Below are positions 7,581-15,788 of a stretch of DNA of 64,000 bases, piece after piece. The first letter of the stretch is position 1. Each line of letters starts with the position of its first letter. Location: the IMG/VR virus record IMGVR_UViG_3300025012_000002, positions 124,001 to 188,000 of that record. One strand, given 5' to 3'. Origin of the DNA: a virus. A model generated the notes under the pieces. The model was not told the DNA's origin, ran no database searches, and saw nothing but the letters and a program-made list of their open reading frames with translations. The position numbers and the translations under genes are program-made.

Positions 7581-8707
7581 AAAAATTTCCTACACTTTTT
7601 AAACTCACATCCACTAATGCCATACAATATTGGAAAATATCTGTTGAAGAGTTCATATGTAACTATGGTAAAATCATCACAGAGTATGGCCAACTGAGGA
7701 CGGATAAGCCTCAGATAACTACTGATATTATTTCTGTAGGAAAGAATAATGGTAAAACTAATGAGACTACACCATATGAACAGGCTATTAAAGAAGCAGA
7801 AGCAACATGGAATAAAAAATTAAAAAGTGGTTATGTAAAATCAGAAGAAGAAGCTACTAGTGGAAAAGTAGATAGCATAGTAGAAGGTGGTGTACTTCCT
7901 ATGCTAGCCTTTACATTCGAGAAGCAAGGGAGTAAAATTAAGTACCCATGCTTCTCTCAGCCCAAACTTGATGGATTAAGAATTATCTGTATTTTAAAGG
8001 ATGGTAAGGCTACTCTGTGGAGCCGCACCAGGAAACAGATTTTCTCACTTCCACATGTCATTGCTGAGATAGAAAGAAATTTTAAAGAAGATATTATACT
8101 AGACGGTGAGGGCTACTCCGATAAATTAAGTAATAATTTTGAACACATAGTTCATTTAGTTAAGCAAGAAGAGCCGGATAAAGATTGTACAGAAATATCT
8201 TATCATGTCTATGACGTAGTTAATAAAGATACATTTGAGAATAGATATAAAAGTTTACTTAAACATTTTGAGAATACTTCTAAATTTAAATATCTAAAAT
8301 TAGTAGAAACATTTATAGTAGACAATGAGGAACAAGTAACAGACTTCTACACTAAATTTAAAGCAGAAGGAAAAGAAGGAGCAATGCTGCGTAATGCTAA
8401 AGGCCTCTATGTAAACAAACGTTCTTCGGACTTAATAAAGGTGAAAGAAATGCAGGACTCCGAATTTAAAATTGTGGGGATAGAGGAGGGCAGAGGAAAG
8501 CTCGCAGGGCATGTTGGGGCTTTTGTTTGTGCTATAGGAAATGAAATATTCAAAACTAAGATGTCGGGGGGTACTGCTAAGTTAAAAGAGTATTTTGAAA
8601 ATCATAGCTTATGGAAAGACAAGCTGCTTACGGTGCAATTTCAAGATTACACATCTTATGGCATACCAAGATTCCCAATCGGTTTGCGTATTAGGGAAGA
8701 TGTATGA
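7577..8707 (+). CDS. ATP-dependent DNA ligase with N-terminal WGR-like domain
   Basis: A 376-residue ligase sealing nicks in DNA with ATP. The first ~95 residues look like a WGR domain (AIQYWKISVE, ITEYGQLRT, GKNNGKTNETT). The nucleotidyltransferase core has motif I SQPKLDGLR with the adenylated Lys at 130, motif III ILDGEGY, motif IV EGAMLR, motif V DLIKVKEM, and an OB fold ending in motif VI (PIGLRIREDV). Length and motif order are complete. The start overlaps the upstream stop and the stop overlaps the GIY-YIG gene, so it is part of an operon. Confidence 0.92.
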   Translation: MKKFPTLFKLTSTNAIQYWKISVEEFICNYGKIITEYGQLRTDKPQITTDIISVGKNNGKTNETTPYEQAIKEAEATWNKKLKSGYVKSEEEATSGKVDSIVEGGVLPMLAFTFEKQGSKIKYPCFSQPKLDGLRIICILKDGKATLWSRTRKQIFSLPHVIAEIERNFKEDIILDGEGYSDKLSNNFEHIVHLVKQEEPDKDCTEISYHVYDVVNKDTFENRYKSLLKHFENTSKFKYLKLVETFIVDNEEQVTDFYTKFKAEGKEGAMLRNAKGLYVNKRSSDLIKVKEMQDSEFKIVGIEEGRGKLAGHVGAFVCAIGNEIFKTKMSGGTAKLKEYFENHSLWKDKLLTVQFQDYTSYGIPRFPIGLRIREDV

Positions 8708-9339
8708 TAGTATATAAAATTGTTAATTGTGTGAATGGTGATTTTTATATAGGTAAAACTACCAAAAAACTTTCCCACAGAATTCAAAGACATTTCTCTA
8801 ACAGTAGTGGGTGTGTTAAATTTAAAGCAGCCGTAGCCAAATATGGAAAAGAAAATTTTTTAGTAGAAATATTAGTAGTATGTTCTTCCGTAGAGGAACT
8901 AAATAATACTGAGATTAGATTGATTAGAGAATTAAAACCAGTCTATAATATAACCTGTGGTGGAGATGGTGGGGCTACTAGGATTGGTTATAAGCACCGA
9001 GAAGACGCTAAACAAAAAATTTCTAAGGCCTTAACGGGTGGCAATCACCCGATGTATGGAAAAAAGCATAGCAAAGAATCTATCTCTAAAATTTCAGTAA
9101 AATTAAAAGGAAACAAAAATCATAAACTAGGTAAAGAATTTTGGTTAAAATATAGAGATAAAATAATTAAAGGCTCATATAAACCTTTAATAGATAAAAT
9201 TACAGGAAAACAATATGCTTCACCTAAAGAATATTCAGAGGCAACTGGTTACTCTATGAGTTATTTATACTGCATCCTATCTGGGCACAAGAAAAGTAAA
9301 AAATTAAATATTGAATATTTATTAAAAGGAGGTGGTTAA
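8704..9339 (+). CDS. GIY-YIG homing endonuclease with NUMOD motifs
   Basis: A 211-residue free-standing homing nuclease. The N-terminal GIY-YIG domain reads MIVYKIVN...GDFYIGKT, followed by a catalytic Arg/Glu region (LNNTEIRLIRELKPVYN). NUMOD3-type DNA-binding repeats come next (GNHPMYGKKHSKESISK), then a NUMOD1-like helix-turn-helix at the end (SPKEYSEATGYSMSYLYCIL). It starts inside the stop codon of the DNA ligase, a typical site for an intron-less homing gene next to a conserved target gene. Confidence 0.92.
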   Translation: MIVYKIVNCVNGDFYIGKTTKKLSHRIQRHFSNSSGCVKFKAAVAKYGKENFLVEILVVCSSVEELNNTEIRLIRELKPVYNITCGGDGGATRIGYKHREDAKQKISKALTGGNHPMYGKKHSKESISKISVKLKGNKNHKLGKEFWLKYRDKIIKGSYKPLIDKITGKQYASPKEYSEATGYSMSYLYCILSGHKKSKKLNIEYLLKGGG

Positions 9340-9340
9340 A

Positions 9341-9670
9341 ATGGAAATACCTATAACAATTTTTGTGGTAATTGGAATAGTAGTTCTGTGTACGTTTGGG
9401 ATAGTAAATATCGTAGACTATGATTACTATAAGAAAGGGATAATAAAATTCATATGTGCATTGCTACTTCTTGGTGTAATAATAGGAGTGCATCATCATA
9501 GACAAATATTGATTCAGACCAGCCCCAAATATATATCATCAATATCAATAGCCAATTCTAATGATCAAATTTATATAGTTTCTATTACTACTGAAGTTCC
9601 TTATTATACAGACCCCATAGAGATTTTGTATACTACAAGGCTGCCTAAATTGGGGGAACAAATAAATTAA
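9341..9670 (+). CDS. small membrane protein, 109 aa
   Basis: The ATG at 9341 lies 5-8 nt after AGGAGGTGG and is preferred to a GTG at 9332 inside that RBS. Two hydrophobic segments (IPITIFVVIGIVVLCTFGIV and FICALLLLGVIIGV) flank a short charged loop, followed by a ~60-residue soluble tail. No family recognised. It lies between the homing nuclease and Hen1. Confidence 0.7.
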   Translation: MEIPITIFVVIGIVVLCTFGIVNIVDYDYYKKGIIKFICALLLLGVIIGVHHHRQILIQTSPKYISSISIANSNDQIYIVSITTEVPYYTDPIEILYTTRLPKLGEQIN

Positions 9671-9680
9671 AGGGGGGGAA

Positions 9681-11039
9681 ATGTTTCTATCAATAAAAAC
9701 TAAAGGGACAAATGCTGATAAGTTATCTTACGCACTAATGAAGCACCCAGCTAAAATATTTACTAAAGATAATCTTACATGTTTCTTTCCTAAATATTTA
9801 CAAGATGAATGTGAAGTAGTAATATCTTGCAAGTTTCCAGAATACAAACTATGGAAAGAATCTAATGCATATGATATAGACGGCTACGTAACAGATCGGG
9901 AGTATGCATTGTCCTCCTTATTTTTAAAAGAATTGAAGATCTCATTCAATACAGCAATTAACAACAGCTATGCAGAAGACATTATAGAATATAAAGATAT
10001 AGTTTTTAATTTTGAAATAAAATTATTACCTTTTACCACGTCGTTACCAACAGATATAATAGAACAGTTATTTACTGGTTGTGGCTATACTGGTGTGGTG
10101 GTTACACAGCTATCAGAAGATATAGAGTATCTGCGGAATAAATTTAAAGTATATTCTATAGAATATAAATCTATAGGAACCATCTCAGATTTGTTTAGTA
10201 AGCTGATGATACTGATTCCTACTGTAGATAACTACATTCATTTCAATCCAGATGCTGAACTGTTATCAAACCAGTTTGAAAAACATGGGCAGGGCTGGGT
10301 GAAGAAGCATCCACTACAGACATTGATACTAAATAGATTTATGAGGTATAAAAAGAAGTTAGTAGAAAAGTACTTTGCCAATACTACAGAGAACCAGGAA
10401 ACAGAAACTTCCTTAGAAGAAAAAGTAAACTTAGAAGAAAAAGTAAACTTAGGAGAACACAGACTGAGGTGGATAGAAGAACAGATAAAAAATCTTAACG
10501 TAACTTCAGTGGTTGATTGTGGCTGTGGGAGCGGAAGATTATTAGAAAGACTAAGTCCTAATAAAAATTTAGAATTATATGGAGTAGATTGTAATCCAAC
10601 GTCAATAATACATGCTAAGAGACATAATAGAAAACTACAGGATAACATATGGTTTAGTTCTTTACTATATAAAGATGAAAAATTATTAAACAAAGATTGC
10701 TTTGTGCTGCAAGAGGTTATCGAGCATATGGAAGAATTTCAATTAAGTAAAAGTATAGATAATATATTTGGTTATTATAAGCCTAAATACGTTCTTATAA
10801 CTACACCTAATACGTTATATAATAGTATCTTCGGGATTACTGGGCTGCGGCATAAAGATCATAAGTTTGAGTTTACAGATACAGAGGTGACTAACTGGGC
10901 TTTCGGTGTACAAGATAAATATAAACAATATCAAGTACTAGAAGTACCCTCCCCTATAGGAGAAGGTAAAGAAGTAACACAAAAAGGAGTCTTAGATTAT
11001 CCTACGTTTGGAGTTGTGCTTAAGAGGAGGGCGGTATGA
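9681..11039 (+). CDS. hen1: Hen1, RNA 3'-terminal ribose 2'-O-methyltransferase
   Basis: 452 residues, the usual length of bacterial Hen1. The N-terminal ~230 residues match the Hen1 N-domain, which activates Pnkp ligase (YALMKHPAKI, DREYALSSLF, ILIPTVDNYIHF, GQGWVKKHPL). A SAM methyltransferase domain follows: SAM loop VDCGCGSGRLL near 278, metal site EVIEHM (E345, E348, H349), and GLRHKDHKFEFT supplying the fourth ligand His. Bacterial Hen1 works with Pnkp and methylates the 3'-terminal 2'-OH at the cut before sealing, so the repaired RNA resists re-cleavage. Both Pnkp parts lie downstream. An 18-bp perfect duplication (10413-10448) lengthens the interdomain linker. RBS AAAGGGGGGG. Confidence 0.93.
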   Translation: MFLSIKTKGTNADKLSYALMKHPAKIFTKDNLTCFFPKYLQDECEVVISCKFPEYKLWKESNAYDIDGYVTDREYALSSLFLKELKISFNTAINNSYAEDIIEYKDIVFNFEIKLLPFTTSLPTDIIEQLFTGCGYTGVVVTQLSEDIEYLRNKFKVYSIEYKSIGTISDLFSKLMILIPTVDNYIHFNPDAELLSNQFEKHGQGWVKKHPLQTLILNRFMRYKKKLVEKYFANTTENQETETSLEEKVNLEEKVNLGEHRLRWIEEQIKNLNVTSVVDCGCGSGRLLERLSPNKNLELYGVDCNPTSIIHAKRHNRKLQDNIWFSSLLYKDEKLLNKDCFVLQEVIEHMEEFQLSKSIDNIFGYYKPKYVLITTPNTLYNSIFGITGLRHKDHKFEFTDTEVTNWAFGVQDKYKQYQVLEVPSPIGEGKEVTQKGVLDYPTFGVVLKRRAV

Positions 11040-11104
11040 AAGTAGTATTAAATGTTTGTGACAGCTATAGTGTAAATTGTCCTAAGTGCTTTCCGAGGTG
11101 TTAA
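11036..11104 (+). CDS. tiny cysteine-rich peptide, 22 aa
   Basis: The ATG overlaps the Hen1 stop (ATGA) and sits 5 nt after a perfect AGGAGG. It encodes MKVVLNVCDSYSVNCPKCFPRC. The four cysteines include CPKCFPRC, which could bind a metal. The strong RBS and coupling to hen1 argue for translation; the very short length argues for caution. Confidence 0.4.
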   Translation: MKVVLNVCDSYSVNCPKCFPRC

Positions 11105-11107
11105 CAT

Positions 11108-11368
11108 ATGGAACATGTGATTAGAAATTTTGATAAGGATATGCATGTGTCAAGAGTAACTGTGAAAAACGATTCTACTAGTAGGATTTTTGTATTAGTA
11201 ATGGAGAATATTAAAATACTCGATACAGCCATTAGTAGTTTACAAAACTTTAGGTACGAATTTAATCAACAATTAATAGTCAAAGCTAATGCCGCACTAA
11301 AAGCAAACCACCCATTTAGTATAGATAGAGACACAGAAGTTGCCGAAGAAAGAAATCGAGAGGGCTAA
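11108..11368 (+). CDS. hypothetical protein, 86 aa
   Basis: A small mixed alpha/beta protein (VSRVTVKNDSTSRIFVLVME, then a helix with LQNFRYEFNQQLIVKANAAL). No domain recognised. It follows the tiny peptide by 3 bp with only a weak RBS, so translation may be coupled. Confidence 0.6.
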   Translation: MEHVIRNFDKDMHVSRVTVKNDSTSRIFVLVMENIKILDTAISSLQNFRYEFNQQLIVKANAALKANHPFSIDRDTEVAEERNREG

Positions 11369-11403
11369 AGAACTGAGAATTGCCTTCTATCAGGAGAAAT
11401 GAA

Positions 11404-12006
11404 ATGACAAATAAAACTGCCGCAGAATGGATGAAAGAAAAAATAGCAAAATATGAAGACTCCTTTGATTTCAAGCACGAAGAGTTGGTATTGGGTATCA
11501 CCGAACAGATATGCAACGCGATGGAGGAAAAGGGTATCGACAGGGCGGAGCTGGCTGACAAACTGGGCGTATCTCGCGCTTTTATTTCCAAATTGCTGAA
11601 CGGGACGCCTAATCTGACCACCGAGACGTTGCTGAAGATAACACTTGCATTGGGCCGGGAACTAAGCGTAAAGCTGCCTCCAGCCGGTTTTACAACAGCC
11701 CATCAGAGTTACACAACTATATCTAGTCTAGCCAGTAGGCTGGATTCTGCCCCATGTGGGTGGACTAATTGTAACAAAGAACTATGTACAATATTTAAAA
11801 CAAATGAATTAGCAAGCGATGAATGGAAAATGTTACCTCCATGTAAATCTACAGTAGATAATAAATTTATGCTATATGAATTTGGAAGGAGTTATGAAAT
11901 AGATATCAATGATAACTTAAGTATGTTATTATTTCAGATGAAAAATCTTAGCTTAGAAGATGCAATCACAATTACAAAGGTGAAAAATGAAATGGGAAAC
12001 TTGTAA
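11404..12006 (+). CDS. HTH (HigA/XRE-type) domain fused to the four-cysteine family domain
   Basis: The ATG at 11404 is chosen because CAGGAG lies 8 nt before it. Residues ~1-95 form an XRE/HigA-type DNA-binding domain (KGIDRAELADKLGVSRAFIS, then LLKITLALGRELSVKL), typical of bacterial antitoxins and regulators. This part is visibly richer in G+C than the surrounding sequence, with different codon use. Residues ~110-200 are AT-rich and match the phage small four-cysteine family (CNKELC, PPCK, LSLEDAITITKVKNEM). The gene looks like a bacterial HTH captured in front of a phage domain. It probably binds DNA, perhaps its own operon; no toxin gene is adjacent. Confidence 0.8.
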   Translation: MTNKTAAEWMKEKIAKYEDSFDFKHEELVLGITEQICNAMEEKGIDRAELADKLGVSRAFISKLLNGTPNLTTETLLKITLALGRELSVKLPPAGFTTAHQSYTTISSLASRLDSAPCGWTNCNKELCTIFKTNELASDEWKMLPPCKSTVDNKFMLYEFGRSYEIDINDNLSMLLFQMKNLSLEDAITITKVKNEMGNL

Positions 12007-12319
12007 AAAATGTCCTAAATATTTATGTGATGAGTATAAAGATAAGACCAAAGATATTAACAGTCCTACTTGGCTTATTTGGATAACTAACATCTTAGTA
12101 TTCCCGAAATGTGAATGGGGTGTTATGGCAAACAAATTTAGACTATATTTAAAAACAGCTGACGCACTTCGTTATGTCCCGCATAAAAATTTTGATACAT
12201 TAAAAGAATGTATTGATTACATAGACAAAAAATTTAAGAAAGAATTAGATTTTGAAAGTGCGCTACAGTTAACTAAAATTAAACAGGGGATAAAGAATGC
12301 TAATAAAAATACCAAATAA
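11987..12319 (+). CDS. small four-cysteine family protein (member 3)
   Basis: 110 residues. CKKCPKYLC near the start, a later PKCEWG supplying the fourth Cys, a strand pair NKFRLYLKTADALRYV, and the C-terminal LDFESALQLTKIKQGI helix that defines the family. It overlaps the HTH fusion gene by 20 nt and the Pnkp kinase gene by 23 nt, so it is embedded in the RNA-repair operon. Confidence 0.75.
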   Translation: MKWETCKKCPKYLCDEYKDKTKDINSPTWLIWITNILVFPKCEWGVMANKFRLYLKTADALRYVPHKNFDTLKECIDYIDKKFKKELDFESALQLTKIKQGIKNANKNTK

Positions 12320-13670
12320 TTCTTTAATAGCAATGGTAGGTATTTCTGGTAGCGGTAAAGACTACTTTGCTAATAAATATTTTAAATCTGTAAGAAATAT
12401 TAATGCAATAGTATCATCAGATAAGTGTAGAATAATGTTACATACAGAATATAATAATCTCACACAACAAGAATTACAAAAATTTAACGATGGCGCTTTC
12501 ACTATTTTCCACGCAATGATAGAAGCTAAGTTAAAGCATAATCAACTTACAGTAGCTAATGCTACTAATCTTAGCCCTGAGTCTAGACACAAACTAGAGG
12601 AAATAGCTAAGGCTAGTCATGTTCCTATATATTATATAGTAATGAATACTCCACTAGAAACTTGTATTGAAAGAGACAATCTTAGGGATGAGTTTGCTAA
12701 AGTAGGGGAAAGCGTGGTCAAAAAACACGCAACAAGATTTAAGTCTGCATATTCTTTCCTCGAAAAACAAAATAATGTTTTCATAGTAAACCCAGAAGAT
12801 GAAATTACTGTAGAATTATTAGATACAAATAATATAATTAATATAGACCACGGAATAGACATAATAGGAGATGTTCATGGAACGTTCTCAGAGCTTAATG
12901 AATTACTCGGTAAGTTAGGGTACATAATAGGTGGGCAAAAAATATGGCACCCTAGTGGGCGTAAGATAGTATTTGTTGGGGACATTGCAGATCGTGGCCC
13001 GGATAATTGGCGGTGTTTAGAACTGGCTAGACATATGATGGAAAATAACACCGGATGGTGGGTCATGAGCAATCATGATAATAAACTTATGAGATGGCTA
13101 TCAGGAAGAAAAGTTAGGATAGCGGACGGCCTACAGAAAACAATAGATCAAATTCCGGAAGAAGCTAAAGAATCTTTAAGAGAGTTTATGTATAAGAATT
13201 TAAAATCTTATTATCATTTTAAGCATACTAATGGAGAAGAGATAGTAGTAACTCATGGTGCGTTTAATAAAAAATTTATAGGAAAATATCATAGAGACAT
13301 ATCAGATTATTGTATGTATGGTCCTACCCAAGGAGAAGATGATAATGGTCACCCAATAAGAATTGATTGGGCGAGGTCCTATACTGGTCCGTTTGTAGTC
13401 TTTGGTCATGCGGTATGCGGGGTATCCCCCAAAAAGTATAAGAACGCAATCAACATCGACACTGGCGCGGTTTTCGGGGGAATGCTAAGTTCTTATTCTT
13501 TTCCTGCGAAAGAAATAGTACAAGTAAAATCTAAGCAAATTTATGATGGTAGTAAACCTGAGTTGTTTGAGATACAGGAGAATACAGATTTAACAATTCA
13601 GGATATGATAAATACTTCTATGATAGAAGTAGAAAATCATAGAGGCGAAATTATTAATTTGAGGCTATGA
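12297..13670 (+). CDS. pnkp: Pnkp kinase-phosphatase (RNA end-healing half of split Pnkp)
   Basis: 457 residues matching the first two domains of bacterial Pnkp. Domain 1 (~1-180) is a P-loop polynucleotide 5'-kinase: GISGSGK at 15-21, SSDKCR, NATNLSPESRHKL, and a CIERDNLRD lid. Domain 2 (~185-440) is a calcineurin-like 2',3'-phosphatase/phosphodiesterase: GDVHG 191-195, GDIADRG 228-234, NHD 259-261 (preceded by Ser instead of the usual Gly), VTHGAF, VFGHA and INIDTGAVFGG. It makes 5'-phosphate and 3'-OH ends from broken RNA. The usual third domain, the ligase, is absent; a separate gene at 16261 encodes it. Coupled to the next gene by an ATGA overlap. Confidence 0.93.
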   Translation: MLIKIPNNSLIAMVGISGSGKDYFANKYFKSVRNINAIVSSDKCRIMLHTEYNNLTQQELQKFNDGAFTIFHAMIEAKLKHNQLTVANATNLSPESRHKLEEIAKASHVPIYYIVMNTPLETCIERDNLRDEFAKVGESVVKKHATRFKSAYSFLEKQNNVFIVNPEDEITVELLDTNNIINIDHGIDIIGDVHGTFSELNELLGKLGYIIGGQKIWHPSGRKIVFVGDIADRGPDNWRCLELARHMMENNTGWWVMSNHDNKLMRWLSGRKVRIADGLQKTIDQIPEEAKESLREFMYKNLKSYYHFKHTNGEEIVVTHGAFNKKFIGKYHRDISDYCMYGPTQGEDDNGHPIRIDWARSYTGPFVVFGHAVCGVSPKKYKNAINIDTGAVFGGMLSSYSFPAKEIVQVKSKQIYDGSKPELFEIQENTDLTIQDMINTSMIEVENHRGEIINLRL

Positions 13671-13888
13671 TGTGGAAAGCATTTATAGTGCCTGAACTTA
13701 CGCTAGCGTGGGACACAGTAGCTAATAACTATATGTTGTATCTCGTATCTGCACAGTACAGGCAGTTTAATACGTATGAAGATGCAATTTGTTACATCTA
13801 TAATATGGTGTATAATAATGCCCTAGAACTATCGTTAGAATCTATGATAAAACTTACTAAGGAATATAATAAATTAAAGGCGGCGTAA
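13667..13888 (+). CDS. small LSLESMIKLT protein, tandem copy A
   Basis: 73 residues; the second half (FNTYEDAICYIYNM, LELSLESMIKLTKEYNKL) is nearly identical to the next gene and matches the C-terminal helix of the small four-cysteine family, but the cysteine cluster is missing. The ATG overlaps the Pnkp stop. Confidence 0.7.
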   Translation: MMWKAFIVPELTLAWDTVANNYMLYLVSAQYRQFNTYEDAICYIYNMVYNNALELSLESMIKLTKEYNKLKAA

Positions 13889-13890
13889 TA

Positions 13891-14118
13891 ATGGGACCAT
13901 ATTTTAATCTACCAGAAGTAGAAATAAGCACCGTATGCCCAAACAGCTTCCAGCAGTACTTTAGAGTATGGTACGATAAAGAGACTCATGAGAACCGGAA
14001 TAAATTCAATACGTATGAAGATGCAATCTGTTACGTATATAATATGACTCTTAATAATGAACTTGAATTGTCATTAGAATCTATGATAAAACTTACTAGA
14101 GAATATAATAAAATATGA
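13891..14118 (+). CDS. small LSLESMIKLT protein, tandem copy B
   Basis: 75 residues, duplicate of the preceding gene in its C-terminal half with an unrelated N-terminal ~35 residues. This suggests recombination at the conserved 3' half. RBS AAGGCGG. The stop overlaps the next start. Confidence 0.7.
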   Translation: MGPYFNLPEVEISTVCPNSFQQYFRVWYDKETHENRNKFNTYEDAICYVYNMTLNNELELSLESMIKLTREYNKI

Positions 14119-14429
14119 GTGCATCTATCAGACAAAAAATTAAAGATAATAGTGCTTACAAAAATTGGAAAAACGAATTAAAAATTAGTAACGATACTTG
14201 CAGGGAGTGCGGTGCCTATTTACTCCTCGAAGAAAAACAAGTACACCATATGATAGAATTAAACATGTTAATAAAAAATGCTAAATTAAAGTTTACAAAC
14301 TTAGGTTTGCGCAATAGAGATTTTATTAAAAATGTTATAGTAGATGTATTAAAATATCAGCATGATAATAATATAGGAATAATAGTATGTGATGATTGCC
14401 ATAACAAACTACATGGGAGGTTGGGATGA
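14115..14429 (+). CDS. HNH endonuclease-like protein, 104 aa
   Basis: A compact HNH fold. CREC near residue 33 and CDDC near 95 form the structural zinc site; VHHMIEL supplies the metal-binding/catalytic His pair and CDDCHNKLHG the final H. It is short and lacks a NUMOD domain. It could be a homing nuclease or a small repair/packaging nuclease. It sits inside the RNA-repair operon with ATGA overlaps on both sides. Confidence 0.75.
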   Translation: MSASIRQKIKDNSAYKNWKNELKISNDTCRECGAYLLLEEKQVHHMIELNMLIKNAKLKFTNLGLRNRDFIKNVIVDVLKYQHDNNIGIIVCDDCHNKLHGRLG

Positions 14430-15064
14430 GAGAATACCATAAAATTAATACAATATACAAAAGGGATGAGCATACTAAGAAAATACTAGAGGGATATTAT
14501 TCTATTCCTGAATTTGAATATCTTAAAAATAACATGTGGTCTTTTAGTGAGAAGCTTGATGGAATGTGCATAAGAACTCTATATGATGGTAATCGTATAA
14601 CATTTGGTGGGAAGACAGATAATGCTAGTATCCCCGCCAAATTATTAAATAACCTTAATTCATTCTTTCTTCCATTGGAAAATAAATTCAAAGAAATATT
14701 TAGAATAGAAGAAGGCGCTCCATGCAACATATGTCTGTATGGAGAAGGAATAGGCGCAGGTATCCAATCTGGGGGAGGCTATTCTACTGTTCAAAAGTTT
14801 GTTTTATTCGATATTAAAATTGGTGAGTGGTGGCTTCAGCGTAAAGATGTAGAAAATATTGCTAATAAACTAAACTTAGAAATAGTCCCTATTATAGGAG
14901 CAGGAACTTTAGATGATGCAGTAACTTTAGCTAAAACTGGTATGCAATCTACATATGGAAATTTTAAAGCAGAGGGAATAGTAGCACGTCCTGTCATAGA
15001 ACTTTTTACACGCGGAGGCCATCGTATTATAACTAAAATAAAATGTAGAGATTTTAAATCATGA
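14426..15064 (+). CDS. Rnl2-like RNA ligase
   Basis: A 212-residue member of the short phage RNA-ligase family. Motif I FSEKLDGMCIR gives the adenylated Lys at ~43; motif III is LYGEGIG, motif IV AEGIVAR and motif V ITKIKCRDF at the C-terminus. The family joins 5'-phosphate and 3'-OH RNA ends with ATP. It lacks a C-terminal accessory domain, as usual for this family. It lies between the kinase-phosphatase and the separate Pnkp-type ligase, so the operon carries two RNA-type ligases. ATGA overlaps with both neighbours. Confidence 0.88.
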   Translation: MREYHKINTIYKRDEHTKKILEGYYSIPEFEYLKNNMWSFSEKLDGMCIRTLYDGNRITFGGKTDNASIPAKLLNNLNSFFLPLENKFKEIFRIEEGAPCNICLYGEGIGAGIQSGGGYSTVQKFVLFDIKIGEWWLQRKDVENIANKLNLEIVPIIGAGTLDDAVTLAKTGMQSTYGNFKAEGIVARPVIELFTRGGHRIITKIKCRDFKS

Positions 15065-15435
15065 AAACCCCTATATTATACTATCTTAACAAAGCAAAAA
15101 TAGAAAGCAAAAAATCAAATCATTACAAAGTTAAGATAGGAGCAATACTTGTGAATAAAGGAAAGGTAGTAAGTACTGGTTTTAATAAACTTAGACACAA
15201 CAGACATAGACAATACAGTAGATGGCAAAACTCTGTTCACGCTGAAATAGATTGTTTGTTAAAAGCAGGTAACTCCGCCGGAGGAACTTTATATGTTTAT
15301 AGAGAAAATAAGAATGGCGAATTGGCTATATGTAAACCTTGTATATTTTGTCAAATACTTATAAGGGAAAAGAATATTAAAAAAATAATATATACTACCT
15401 CTTACTACCCTAATTATGTGGAGGAATATATATGA
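15061..15435 (+). CDS. cytidine/deoxycytidylate-deaminase-fold protein
   Basis: 124 residues with the zinc-deaminase signature: VHAEID (H60, E62) and CKPCIFC (C94 and C97 in the PCxxC form). Family members deaminate cytosine in nucleotides or in RNA. At 124 residues it is shorter than typical dCMP deaminases, and the N-terminal basic segment (FNKLRHNRHRQYSRW) is unusual, so an RNA or nucleic-acid substrate is possible. Placement within the RNA-repair operon is suggestive only. Coupled by ATGA overlaps. Confidence 0.8.
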   Translation: MKTPILYYLNKAKIESKKSNHYKVKIGAILVNKGKVVSTGFNKLRHNRHRQYSRWQNSVHAEIDCLLKAGNSAGGTLYVYRENKNGELAICKPCIFCQILIREKNIKKIIYTTSYYPNYVEEYI

Positions 15436-15788
15436 ATAGTGAATCTTATTTAGAGAAATGGGAAGTTTGCAAAAGGTGCATAAAAGAGATATGTAAAAAT
15501 GTTCATGACAATACAGATGTGGACTATGTTCCTTTAGATAGTGAATTTAGATTTTTAGTTGATGGTGTAAATTTTAATATTGATACGATGTGTATGGCCA
15601 GCAGCAGTATTATAGGACATTCTATTTCGCCTAGGTTGAGTGGGCCAGTTATTTATGAAAATAAGAGTTTATTATTAATATTTACTTATATATTAAATGA
15701 TTTTAAGGAATTACAATTAGAAGACGCAATTAAAATTACCAACCTAAGAAATAAGCAACTAAAATTTATGGTAGACAAAGGAGAGTAA
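15432..15788 (+). CDS. small four-cysteine family protein (member 4)
   Basis: 118 residues: WEVCKRCIKEIC at the N-terminus, a middle DTMCMASS cysteine, and the C-terminal LQLEDAIKITNLRNKQ helix. It belongs to the same paralogous family as the genes at 7302, 11404 and 11987. Starts inside the stop of the deaminase gene. Confidence 0.75.
   Translation: MNSESYLEKWEVCKRCIKEICKNVHDNTDVDYVPLDSEFRFLVDGVNFNIDTMCMASSSIIGHSISPRLSGPVIYENKSLLLIFTYILNDFKELQLEDAIKITNLRNKQLKFMVDKGE

Noticed and set aside
11404-12319. Toxin-antitoxin pair (HigA-like HTH plus the following small gene)
   Set aside because: The neighbour at 11987 is a four-cysteine family protein with other copies elsewhere and shows no RelE/HigB-type toxin features.
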